Assembly: GCA_016771945.1 (NCBI GenBank)
Contig: QZLF01000002.1
Coordinates: 868,001 to 932,000 of the forward strand
DNA length: 64,000 nucleotides
Reading direction: 5' to 3'
Origin: Candidatus Leucobacter sulfamidivorax
GTDB taxonomy: Bacteria > Actinomycetota > Actinomycetes > Actinomycetales > Microbacteriaceae
This document shows positions 53,554 through 61,205 of this stretch, one piece after another. Position numbers and translations under genes: made by a program. The notes below the pieces were generated by a model. It ran no database searches. It saw only the letters and a program-made list of their open reading frames with translations, and had not been told where the DNA came from. Position 1 is the stretch's first letter. The number at the start of each line of letters is the position of its first letter.

Positions 53554-54933
53554 ATGAGTATCGTCCTGGGTGCATTCTTCAATCTGAACCCCAACGGCCT
53601 GGTCGGCACGAGCTGGAGGCATCCCTCGAACACCTCGCTGGAATACCTGACGATCGACTACTGGACCGACATCGCGCGGGAGCTCGAGTCGGGCGGATTC
53701 GACATCATGTTCTTCGCCGACAACTACGGGTACCCCACGGACCGCGAAGGGAACCTCATCGCGCGAGCGGTGACCGATGCCACGCACTTCCCCATGGGCG
53801 ATCCGATCACGCTGGTCTCGGCGGTCGCCGCGGCGACCACGACCCTCGGCGTCGTCGTGACCTCGTCGACCACGGTCGAGCGCGCTCCCGCGGTCGCCCG
53901 TCGGTACGGAACCCTGGATCACCTTACTCGAGGGCGCATCGGCTGGAACATCGTGACGGGCGCTGCGCAGGCAGCCGTCGGAGACCTCTTCGGGGAGGAG
54001 CCGCTGCCGCACGACGCGCGATACGAGCAGGCCGAGGAGCATCTCGCAGTGTGCCTGCGGCTCTGGGAGCAGTCCTGGGAGGCCGGTGCGCTCCGCGAGG
54101 ACAAGGCGGCGAGCGTCTTTGCCGACGGCGACGCGGTGCACCGGGTCGAGTTTGAGGGCCGTTACGTGCGTACGCGCGGGGCGTTCCCGCTCCCGCCCTC
54201 GCCGCAGCGGACCCCGTTCCTCGTGCAGGCGGGAACCTCCGAAGCGGGCAAGAACTTCGCGGCGAAGTATGCCGAGCTCGTCTTCGTCGCGGGCGTGGAC
54301 GCTCCGACCATCGCCGGGCACGTCACCGACCTGCGCGCGCGAGCAGTCGAGAACGGTCGTCCGGCGGACGGCATCAAGATGCTCGCGGGTGCCTACTTCG
54401 TGCTCGACTCGGATGACGAGGGCGCCCGCGCGAAGTATCAGGACATGATGAGCTACACGAACATCGAACAGGCCGCGACCTATTTCGCGTGGGCGACGGG
54501 CATCGATCTCGCCGGATACCCCCTCGACGAGCCGATGCCAGACCTGGGGACGAACGAGGGGCAGTCGATCCTGGCGGGCTTCCAGAATCTGGCGGAGGGC
54601 CGCAACGCGACGCCGCGCGAGATTCTGGAGCGCATCCGCGACCAGGGGATCAACGGCATGGTGTTCGTCGGCGGGCCCGAGACCGTCGCCGACGAGGTCG
54701 AGAAGTTCCTCGACGAGACGGAGATCGACGGCTTCCTCCTGCAGCCGTTCATCAGCCCTCAGACCTATCGCGACTTCATCGAGCACCTGGTGCCGATGCT
54801 GCGCAGCCGCGGCATCATGTCGGAGGAGAAGGAGCCGACCACGCTGCGGCGGAAGGTGTTCCCCGACGGCGGCGACCTGCTTCCTGCCGAGCACCCGGGG
54901 GCGCAGCTTCGTGCCCGGGTCCGACAGGCCTGA
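53554..54933 (+). CDS. NtaA-family FMN-dependent monooxygenase (island)
   Basis: 459-residue LLM barrel of the NtaA/SnaA/DszA branch: GFDIMFFADNYGY, LDHLTRGRIGWNIVTG, PSPQRTPFLVQAGTSEAGKNFAA. Members cleave C-N or C-S bonds. It is the last plus-strand island gene. CGGAGG lies before ATG 53554. About 145 bases separate it from OsmC, so it may have its own promoter. Convergent with metQ copy 2. Confidence 0.87.
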   Translation: MSIVLGAFFNLNPNGLVGTSWRHPSNTSLEYLTIDYWTDIARELESGGFDIMFFADNYGYPTDREGNLIARAVTDATHFPMGDPITLVSAVAAATTTLGVVVTSSTTVERAPAVARRYGTLDHLTRGRIGWNIVTGAAQAAVGDLFGEEPLPHDARYEQAEEHLAVCLRLWEQSWEAGALREDKAASVFADGDAVHRVEFEGRYVRTRGAFPLPPSPQRTPFLVQAGTSEAGKNFAAKYAELVFVAGVDAPTIAGHVTDLRARAVENGRPADGIKMLAGAYFVLDSDDEGARAKYQDMMSYTNIEQAATYFAWATGIDLAGYPLDEPMPDLGTNEGQSILAGFQNLAEGRNATPREILERIRDQGINGMVFVGGPETVADEVEKFLDETEIDGFLLQPFISPQTYRDFIEHLVPMLRSRGIMSEEKEPTTLRRKVFPDGGDLLPAEHPGAQLRARVRQA

Positions 54934-54960
54934 GGCCGGGCCCGGGCCGAACCACGATGC

Positions 54961-55884
54961 TCAGCCGTCGAGCGGGAGCAGGATGTTCGACGGCACCGGG
55001 TTCTCCGCGAGCCACTGCTGCACGGCCGAATCCTGGAACGCGGCCACGAGCTTCTTGATGTTCTCCGTGTCCTTCCAGCGGCTGCCGATGGTCAGCTGCC
55101 CGGCGAACTCGTCGGGGGTCCGCGGCGCGAAGATCTGCCGCTCGATCGGGATGTCGGCCGAGAGGTAGTACTCGGTGTAGCCGACGGCGGCGTCGAGGTC
55201 GGGCAGGGCGCGGGACTGGGCCGCGAAGTCGAGCAGCTTGAACTGCAGGTTCTTCGGGTTCTTCACGATGTCGTCGACCGAGGCCTCGTAGTAGGGGATG
55301 CTCGGGTCGACCTCGATGAGGCCGGCCTGCTGCAGCACCCAGAGCCCCTGGGCCTCGTTCGCGGGGTCGGAGTACAGCGAGATCGTGGCGCCGTCGGGCA
55401 GCTCCTCGACCGAGTCGTACTTGTCGGACCAGAGCGCGAAGCCCCAGCGGAACACCGGCGTCGCCGCCTCGAGCTGGAAGTCCGGGTTGGCCTCGAGCAC
55501 CTGTCCCAGCCAGAGCTTGTGCTGGTAGATGGTGCCGGCGACCTCGCCCTCGCTGACGGCCCGGTTCAGCGTCGTACTGTCCGCGAGCCCCTTGAAGGCG
55601 ATCGTGATGCCGTACTTCGGCGCGACCTCCTCGGCGACGAACTCGATCAGCGCGGTCTCGGTCGGCTGGCCCTCGACCGTGGTGATGAGGAGCGTCGCGC
55701 CCTCGGTCTCGTTCGCGGTGCGGGCGTCGCCGAGCCGCGGTACGACGATCGCCGCGGCGATCGCCAGCGCGGCGACGCCGGCCCCGACGATCCAGGGCCA
55801 CTTGCGCCGTTTCTTCAGCTCGAACTCGTCGGTCGGCCCGGCCGTCTCATTCGACGGCGCCTCGTTCGATGTCGTCTCGCTCAT
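54961..55884 (-). CDS. metQ: membrane-anchored MetQ/NlpA-type binding protein (copy 2)
   Basis: 307 residues: a polar N-terminus, one membrane helix (about 30-50, WPWIVGAGVAALAIAAAIVV) and an NlpA-type binding domain (LLITTVEGQPTETALIEF, YQHKLWLGQVLEANPDF, ISLYSDPANEAQGL). Like copy 1 it lacks a lipobox. AAGGAAGAAC precedes the ATG at 55884. It originally followed metN-metI but is now separated from them by an insertion sequence, so its expression may be altered. Confidence 0.87.
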   Translation of the reverse strand: MSETTSNEAPSNETAGPTDEFELKKRRKWPWIVGAGVAALAIAAAIVVPRLGDARTANETEGATLLITTVEGQPTETALIEFVAEEVAPKYGITIAFKGLADSTTLNRAVSEGEVAGTIYQHKLWLGQVLEANPDFQLEAATPVFRWGFALWSDKYDSVEELPDGATISLYSDPANEAQGLWVLQQAGLIEVDPSIPYYEASVDDIVKNPKNLQFKLLDFAAQSRALPDLDAAVGYTEYYLSADIPIERQIFAPRTPDEFAGQLTIGSRWKDTENIKKLVAAFQDSAVQQWLAENPVPSNILLPLDG

Positions 55885-56013
55885 GATGTTCTTCCTTGCT
55901 TTCTGATGGTGGTCTCGATGGTGGGAGTCGCTCGGGTTCCGGGCGCGCGGGCATGGCGGATCGGGCCCGGGATCGCGCCGGGACCGGATCCTGGGATCTC
56001 GACGGTGCAGCTA

Positions 56014-56938
56014 GGGCGTGTCTCGTAAAGTTTCTTGATGGGGGGCTGGGATCGTGGAACTATGTCACGATTCCAGCTCCTTTCGGATGATCAATGGGCC
56101 CTCATCTCGGGCCTCATGCCTGGCCCTACTGGGAAACAGGGACGCCCGTTCGCAGACGCTCGCACAATGGTCGAGGGCATCATCTACCGGTATCGGTGCG
56201 GGATCGCCTGGCGGGATCTCCCGGAAGTGTTCGGCCCCTGGCAGACCGTCTGGCGATGGCATCGCCGGATGGCTGGTGACGGCACCTGGGATCAGGCGCA
56301 GCGCCTGCTTCACGAACTTGCAGACCGGAACGGCTTGGTCGACTGGTCGGTGTCGGTGGATTCCACGATCGCGCGTGCGCATCAGCACGCAACCAATGTC
56401 ACGCGCCTAAAAAAGGGATTCATCGAATTACAAGAATCTGCTGACCGAGCCGCTTGACCACGCGGTTGGCCGTTCTCGTGGTGGTCTCTCGACGAAGACG
56501 CACCAGTTGGTCGATGGGCAGGGCCTGCCGCTCGTGACGCTCTGCACCGCAGGTCAAGATGGGGACTCGCCGATGTTCGTCCCGCTCATGGAGCACGTGC
56601 AGATCGGCCGCCGCACCAGACCCGATGCGGTCTTGGGCGACAAGGCGTACTCGTCACGCAAGAACCGCGAGTATCTTCGAGAGCATCGCGTCGAGGCGGT
56701 CATTCCTGAGCCCCGCGACCAGCAAGCACACCGAAAGCGCCGCGGCCGTACCGGTGGCAGACCACCGAAGTTCGATGCCGAGAAATACCGGGGTAGGAAC
56801 GTGATCGAGCGTGGCTATTGTCGGCTCAAGCAGTGGCGCGGGCTCGCAACCCGATACGACAAGCTCGCGGTCGTGTACCGGGCCGCGGTCGTCCTGAACG
56901 GGGTCGTAGCCTGGCTCAACTATTTACGAGACACGCCC
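56014..56938 (+). mobile_element. IS5-family (IS427-group) insertion sequence
   Basis: A 925-base element bounded by perfect 16-base terminal inverted repeats (GGGCGTGTCTCGTAAA at 56014-56029 and its complement at 56923-56938). It is flanked by TA at 56012-56013 and 56939-56940, the duplication expected from insertion into CTAG by IS427-type elements. It encodes a DDE transposase in two frames. It lies between metI and metQ of the second methionine-type transporter, on the strand opposite to their transcription. Confidence 0.92.
56062..56457 (+). CDS. IS5/IS427 transposase, N-terminal part (orfA)
   Basis: 131 codons. Begins MSRFQLLSDDQWALISGLMP, then GIIYRYRCGIAWRDLPE, and the first catalytic Asp in SVSVDSTIARAH. 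The frame leaves the family sequence at the A6 run 56409-56414 and stops at 56457. ATG 56062 is the usual start; ATG 56035 is in frame upstream. Confidence 0.88.
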   Translation: MSRFQLLSDDQWALISGLMPGPTGKQGRPFADARTMVEGIIYRYRCGIAWRDLPEVFGPWQTVWRWHRRMAGDGTWDQAQRLLHELADRNGLVDWSVSVDSTIARAHQHATNVTRLKKGFIELQESADRAA

Positions 56939-56941
56939 TAG
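56414..56941 (+). CDS. IS5/IS427 transposase, C-terminal part (orfB)
   Basis: After a +1 (or -2) shift at the A6 run, the family sequence continues as GDSSNYKNLLTEPLDHAVG and THQLVDGQGLPLVTLCTAG. It carries the second Asp (LGDKAYSSRKNREYL) and the catalytic Glu in NVIERGYCRLKQWRGLATRY. The DDE triad is complete across the two frames. Its TAG stop (56939-56941) is formed by the target-site duplication, just outside the element. Confidence 0.85.
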   Translation, partial: RDSSNYKNLLTEPLDHAVGRSRGGLSTKTHQLVDGQGLPLVTLCTAGQDGDSPMFVPLMEHVQIGRRTRPDAVLGDKAYSSRKNREYLREHRVEAVIPEPRDQQAHRKRRGRTGGRPPKFDAEKYRGRNVIERGYCRLKQWRGLATRYDKLAVVYRAAVVLNGVVAWLNYLRDTP

Positions 56942-57702
56942 CCGATGCGGGGCTTCGCCAGCTGCGGGGTGGTCTTCTTGACGATGAGGTCGCCGATCAG
57001 CTGCACCGCCCCGACGAGCAGCACGAGCGTGATCACGGTCGCGAGCATCACGTTCTGGTCGAAGCGCTGATACCCGTAGACCACGGCCACGTAGCCCAGC
57101 CCGCCGGCGCCGATCGTGCCCGCGATAGCGGAGTAGTCGACCATCGCGATCGAGTTGATGGTGAGGCCGCCGAGCAGGATCGGGACCGCCTCGTGCAGCT
57201 GCACGCTGCGGACGACCTGCAGCTTCGAGGCCCCCGAGGCGCGCGCCACCCGGACCTGCAGCGGCGGGATGGTGCGCACCGCGTTCTCGACGAGCCGGGC
57301 GAAGAAGGCCGTGCCCGCGATGGACATCGGCACGACGGCCGCCGCGATGCCGATGCTCGTGCCGACGATGAGCCGCGTGAAGGGGATGATCGCGGCCATG
57401 AGCACGAGGAAGGGGAGGGAGCGCCCGATGCTGATCACCCAGCTCAGGATCGTGTGGAGCGTGCGGTTCGGGAAGAGGCCGCCCTCGGAGAGGTTGAAGA
57501 CCAGCAGTCCGAGCGGGGTGCCGAGCAGCACGACGACGGCCATGACGATGCCGACCATCGCGACGGTCTCGCCGATCGCGGGGAGCAGGAGTCCGAGGAT
57601 GCGCATCAGCTCGTCCGTGCCCTGCAGCTCCCCGGAGGCCGCGAACGAGGTTCCGGGCGCGGTCGTCAGCGCAGCCGGCAGCGCCGTCGCGAGGGCGCTC
57701 AT
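56938..57702 (-). CDS. metI: MetI-type ABC permease (copy 2)
   Basis: 254-residue permease, MetI family, with GRSLPFLVLMAAIIPFTRL and the coupling loop RVARASGASKLQVVRSVQLHEA. Its TAG stop (complement of CTA 56938-56940) uses the duplicated TA, so the insertion landed exactly at the stop without changing the protein. It overlaps metN by four bases. An N-terminal ~30 residues are not family-conserved. Confidence 0.87.
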   Translation of the reverse strand: MSALATALPAALTTAPGTSFAASGELQGTDELMRILGLLLPAIGETVAMVGIVMAVVVLLGTPLGLLVFNLSEGGLFPNRTLHTILSWVISIGRSLPFLVLMAAIIPFTRLIVGTSIGIAAAVVPMSIAGTAFFARLVENAVRTIPPLQVRVARASGASKLQVVRSVQLHEAVPILLGGLTINSIAMVDYSAIAGTIGAGGLGYVAVVYGYQRFDQNVMLATVITLVLLVGAVQLIGDLIVKKTTPQLAKPRIG

Positions 57703-58754
57703 GCGTTCGCTCCGCTCAGCGCCAGTGCCTCGTCGCGGAACGGTGCGGTATCGGCGGAGAGCGTATCCTCCACCCGCTCGGGCAGGAGCCCGCAGCGGAG
57801 CACGCTCTCGGCGAAGGCCCGTGCCCGATCCGCCTCCACCTGCAGCAGGACGTAGCCGACGCGGGAGCCGTGGACCACGCGCACGTCGGCCTCCAGCACG
57901 CCGATCGGCGCGCCGATCTCGGCGCCCACGAGCGAGATCCAGTCGGGGCGGATGTCCTGCGCCCGATAGGAGACGCGCCAGAGCTCGTGCCCCGCCGCCG
58001 CGCGCAGCTCGGAGACCTCGGAGTCGCTGGAGATGAGCGCCGAGCCGACCTGGGAGGATCCGTCGACCAGTAGATCGGAGAGGCGCCCGTACTCGGCGAT
58101 GCGGCCGGCCTCGATCCGCGCCACGGTGTCGGCGACCTCGATGACGGTCTCCATCTCGTGCGTGATGAACAGCACCGAGAGGTTCAGGTCGGCGCGCAGC
58201 TCCTTGAGCAGCCGGACGATCGACCGCGTGGTCTCGGGATCGAGGCCCGAGGTGGCCTCGTCGGAGAGCAGCACCGTCGGCCGCAGGGCGAGCGCCCGGG
58301 CGATGCCCACGCGCTGGCGCCGGCCGCCGGAGAGCTGGTGCGGGTAGTAGTCGGCGCGGTGCGCGAGCCCCACGCGGTCGAGCAGCTCGGCGACGCGCTG
58401 CCTGCGGGCCCGGTCCGTGAGGCCGAGGTAGCGCAGGGGCAGGGCGATGTTCTCGGCGGCGGTGCGGCGGCTCTGCAGCCCGTCGGACTGGAAGATCGTG
58501 CCGATCCCGCGGCGCGCGATGCGCAGCTCGCGCTCCTTCAGGCTGGAGAGGTCTCGCCCGTTCACGCGCACGCTGCCGGAGGTCGGGCGCTCGAGCAGGT
58601 TGATGCAGGCGGCGAGCGTGCTCTTGCCTGCGCCGCTCGGGCCCACCACCGCGAGGATCTCGCCCTCCTGCACGGTGAGGTCGACGTCGTCGAGCACCCT
58701 CACCGCTCCCTGTCTGGTCGGATACTCCTTGACGAGATGCTCGAGCGCGATCAC
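57699..58754 (-). CDS. metN: MetN-type ABC ATPase (copy 2)
   Basis: 351 residues: Walker A GPSGAGKS, signature LSGGRRQR, Walker B VLLSDEATSGL, H-loop THE, and a C-terminal NIL domain (GAPIGVLEADVRVVHGSRVGY). GTG 58754, nine bases after GAGGAG, starts the family sequence IALEHLVKEYPTRQGAV. The frame is open further upstream to ATG 58844, but that region contains the operator-like dyad. First gene of metN-metI-(IS)-metQ. Confidence 0.88.
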   Translation of the reverse strand: MIALEHLVKEYPTRQGAVRVLDDVDLTVQEGEILAVVGPSGAGKSTLAACINLLERPTSGSVRVNGRDLSSLKERELRIARRGIGTIFQSDGLQSRRTAAENIALPLRYLGLTDRARRQRVAELLDRVGLAHRADYYPHQLSGGRRQRVGIARALALRPTVLLSDEATSGLDPETTRSIVRLLKELRADLNLSVLFITHEMETVIEVADTVARIEAGRIAEYGRLSDLLVDGSSQVGSALISSDSEVSELRAAAGHELWRVSYRAQDIRPDWISLVGAEIGAPIGVLEADVRVVHGSRVGYVLLQVEADRARAFAESVLRCGLLPERVEDTLSADTAPFRDEALALSGANA

Positions 58755-58837
58755 TGTCCGGTTCTCCTCTGCTGGGGCCTGCCTCGGGGAGCCGTCGGTC
58801 GCGGTCTCCTCAGGAAAAGCTACAGAGTTTCCGGCGC

Positions 58838-58886
58838 GAATCATTCTTTATGATTCTTTATTGCATAACGTTACATTATGTTTCAA
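58838..58886 (-). promoter_or_regulatory. metN2 control region with perfect 19-base dyad
   Basis: GAATCAT-TCTTT-ATGATTC (58838-58856) is a perfect 7-base inverted repeat about 85 bases before metN. Next to it CATAA-N7-TTATG (58864-58880) is a second dyad, and TTGAAA on the minus strand (58881-58886) may be a -35. The AT-rich patch stands out from its GC-rich surroundings. Confidence 0.55.
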
Positions 58887-58978
58887 GCGGGGTGCGCAAA
58901 GCTGCGCGAGAGGGTAAGGGAGGTCTGCCGGCGAGCCTGCTGGATGCGTGTCGCCGGGTGCGGCGAGGCTCCGCCCCC

Positions 58979-60064
58979 TCAGCCCCGCGCCTCCAGCTCG
59001 CGCACGAGCGGGATCACCTGTTCGGCGAAGCGCTGCTGCTCGGCGAGGTGCGGCGAGAACTGCAGCAGGAACACCTCGACGCCCACGCGGGTGTAGGCGT
59101 GGATCCGCTCGGCCACCTGCTCGGGCGTGCCGATGAACTCGGGGCGGAGCCCCCGGTTCGACACCGAGTAGTCGCGCAGATTCACCTCGGTGTCGAGCTG
59201 CGACTTGCTGATGAAGTCCTGGTACGAGCCGTAGCCGGCGGACCCCTCGGACACGTCGGTGATGCGCCGCAGCTCCTCCTGCGCCTCCTCCTCGGTGTCG
59301 CGGACGATCGCGTAGCCGGCCATGCCGAAGGAGTCGAACGGCTTCCCCGCGATCCGCTCGCGGCGGGCGTTGAGATCCCGCACCTTCGCGGCCAGCTCCT
59401 CGACCGTGCCGCCGTGGGTGAGGTAGGCGTCGGCGAAGCCCGCGATCGACTCGCGCCCGGCCTCGCTCTCCCCGCCGGCGTAGATGCGGGGGAGCGCCGC
59501 CGGCTTCGGCTCGAAGTGGGTGCCGTCGAAGTCGTAGTAGTCGCCCGAGAAGGTGAAGGGGTTCTCCTGCCACAGCCCGCGCAGCACCCGGGTGAACTCG
59601 GTGCTGCGCTGGTAGCGGTCGTCGTGCTCGGAGAAGATCGCGCCGTACTGCCGGGCCTCCTCGGCCCACCAGGCCGAGACGACGTTGAGCGAGAAGCGGT
59701 CGCCCGAGATGTCGGCGATCGTCGCCGAGCGCTTCGCGATGAGGGCCGGGTTGTAGTAGCCGGGGCGGATCGCCGCGATGATCTCGAGCTTCTCGGTGAC
59801 CGCGGCGATGGCCGTCGCGATGGTCCAGGCGTCGAGGCTCGGGCCGTCCTCGCCCTTGATGTCGTTGAGGTTGAGCTCCGGCACCAGGGTGAGGTCGAAG
59901 CCCGAGGCCTCTGCGGAACGGGCGATCTCGGCGATGTGACGCCAGGTCGCGGGTGTCTCCTCGTCCTCGATGTTGCGCAGCCAGCCGCCCCAGATCGGCG
60001 TCCAGTAGCCGAAGCGCGCGCGCGCTCCGGCGCTCGGCTCGGCGTTCAACCCGGCGGCGCTCAC
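58979..60064 (-). CDS. SfnG-like dimethylsulfone-type monooxygenase
   Basis: 361-residue LLM barrel. FGYWTPIWGGWLRN (18-31) is characteristic of SfnG, which converts dimethylsulfone to methanesulfinate. Other blocks are ATIADISGDRFSLNVVSAWW and LPRIYAGGESEAGRESIA. GTG 60064 overlaps the stop of the ATP-grasp gene (GTGA), so the two are translated together. Substrate may be a sulfone or another organosulfur compound. The 120 bases before metN2 hold only the control region and GC-rich filler. Confidence 0.88.
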   Translation of the reverse strand: MSAAGLNAEPSAGARARFGYWTPIWGGWLRNIEDEETPATWRHIAEIARSAEASGFDLTLVPELNLNDIKGEDGPSLDAWTIATAIAAVTEKLEIIAAIRPGYYNPALIAKRSATIADISGDRFSLNVVSAWWAEEARQYGAIFSEHDDRYQRSTEFTRVLRGLWQENPFTFSGDYYDFDGTHFEPKPAALPRIYAGGESEAGRESIAGFADAYLTHGGTVEELAAKVRDLNARRERIAGKPFDSFGMAGYAIVRDTEEEAQEELRRITDVSEGSAGYGSYQDFISKSQLDTEVNLRDYSVSNRGLRPEFIGTPEQVAERIHAYTRVGVEVFLLQFSPHLAEQQRFAEQVIPLVRELEARG

Positions 60065-61077
60065 TCGCCGGCCCCGGCGAGCAGCCGGCCGAACCAGCGG
60101 GCGTTCTCGCGCGCCCCGCTGCGCGGGGCCGTGGCCTCGACCGCGGGGTTGTAGTTCGTGTTCGTGTTGATGTCGTAGGTGACGAGGCGCCCGTCGGCGG
60201 TCTCGATGAACTCGATCCCTGCCACGGTGACGCCGTTCTCCGCCAGGAACCTCCGGTAGAGCTCGAGGATCGGGTACGCGTCGACCTCGGTCCGCAGGGT
60301 GAAGAGGGAGGGGGCGGTGGTCGCCTCGGCCGCGGTGCCGGGCACCTCGCAGGCCGCGGGCGCCGGCGCGAAGGCCGGGACCTCGCACGCGGCCTGGGCC
60401 GGCACGAAGGCGGGCAGCTCGCAGGCCTCGGCCGGGCAGAGCTCGAAGCTGCCGCTCGAGGTGTCGACCCGCACCGCGTACAGGTACTCGCCGCCGACGA
60501 ACTCGACGCGCGTGATGAAGGGCTCCTTCGCGGGCAGGTACTCCTGCACGAGAGTGATGCCGTCGGGCGAGGGCTCGAACTCGGGCGAGGCGATGTGGCG
60601 CTCGAAGTCCTCGTGCGAGTCGAAGCGGCGGACGCCGAGGCCCTTGCCGCCCTGGTTGTGCTTCACGATGAAGGGCGCCTCGTAGCGCCTCGCGGTCGCC
60701 GCGAGGTCGTCGACCCCGAAGACCGCCGAGGTGCGGGGCACCTCGATGCCGGCCGCCCGCAGGCGCAGGTACTGCGCGACCTTGCTCACCTCGAGCTCGA
60801 TCACGGGGCTGCCGTTGACGACCGTGCGCCCCCAGGACTCCAGCCACGCGAGCACGGCGCGCGCGTACTCCTTGGTCCGCTCGTTGCCGCGGGTGTGCGC
60901 CGAGGCGCTGATGCGCGACCAGAACACGCCCTCGGGCGGGGCCTCGGTGAGGTCGATCGAGCCGCTGGTGAGCAGCCATTCGCGAACCGGCACCCCTTCC
61001 TCGGAGAAGGCCTTCTCGATCGGGGCGTACCATTCGGGGTTCTCGTGCAGCACGTAGACGGCGGGAGTGACAGACAT
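60061..61077 (-). CDS. ATP-grasp ligase with Cys-containing tandem repeats
   Basis: 338 residues, RimK-like ATP-grasp fold: FIVKHNQGGKGLGVRRF (ATP lysine/glycine loop), LVQEYLP, and the metal-binding end GIEFIETADGRLVTYDINTNTNYN. It should form an amide or thioester bond using ATP. Residues 218-246 are a 12-residue tandem repeat (ACE(L/V)PAF(V/A)PA(Q/P)A) inside the fold. First gene of a pair with SfnG. The substrate, and why a ligase is coupled to a monooxygenase, are unknown. Confidence 0.82.
   Translation of the reverse strand: MSVTPAVYVLHENPEWYAPIEKAFSEEGVPVREWLLTSGSIDLTEAPPEGVFWSRISASAHTRGNERTKEYARAVLAWLESWGRTVVNGSPVIELEVSKVAQYLRLRAAGIEVPRTSAVFGVDDLAATARRYEAPFIVKHNQGGKGLGVRRFDSHEDFERHIASPEFEPSPDGITLVQEYLPAKEPFITRVEFVGGEYLYAVRVDTSSGSFELCPAEACELPAFVPAQAACEVPAFAPAPAACEVPGTAAEATTAPSLFTLRTEVDAYPILELYRRFLAENGVTVAGIEFIETADGRLVTYDINTNTNYNPAVEATAPRSGARENARWFGRLLAGAGE
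60343..60426 (-). repeat. 36-base tandem repeats in the ATP-grasp gene
   Basis: Two full 36-base units and a partial third encode ACE(L/V)PAF(V/A)PA(Q/P)A. Each unit adds a cysteine. Confidence 0.85.
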
Positions 61078-61132
61078 GAAGCCAAGGGTAGACGAGCGGC
61101 GCCCCGGCCCGCCGCCAGATGAATGAATATGA

Positions 61133-61170
61133 CGCTCCGGCTTGGAGCGGACCGGGGAAGTGCCTAGCCT
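61133..61170 (+). promoter_or_regulatory. promoter and dyad upstream of the sulfhydrylase gene
   Basis: TTGGAG (61142-61147) and TAGCCT (61165-61170) are 17 bases apart. CGCTCC (61133-61138) and GGAGCG (61144-61149) form a dyad that overlaps the -35, consistent with repression. The divergent ATP-grasp gene shares this 128-base region. Confidence 0.5.
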
Positions 61171-61205
61171 CGAAGGTGTCCGGTCCGGGTGAAGGAGAAG
61201 CAACG

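Noticed and set aside
56401-56420. Classical -1 frameshift at the transposase A6 run
   Set aside because: A -1 shift reaches a stop soon after; only +1 or -2 joins the two transposase parts.
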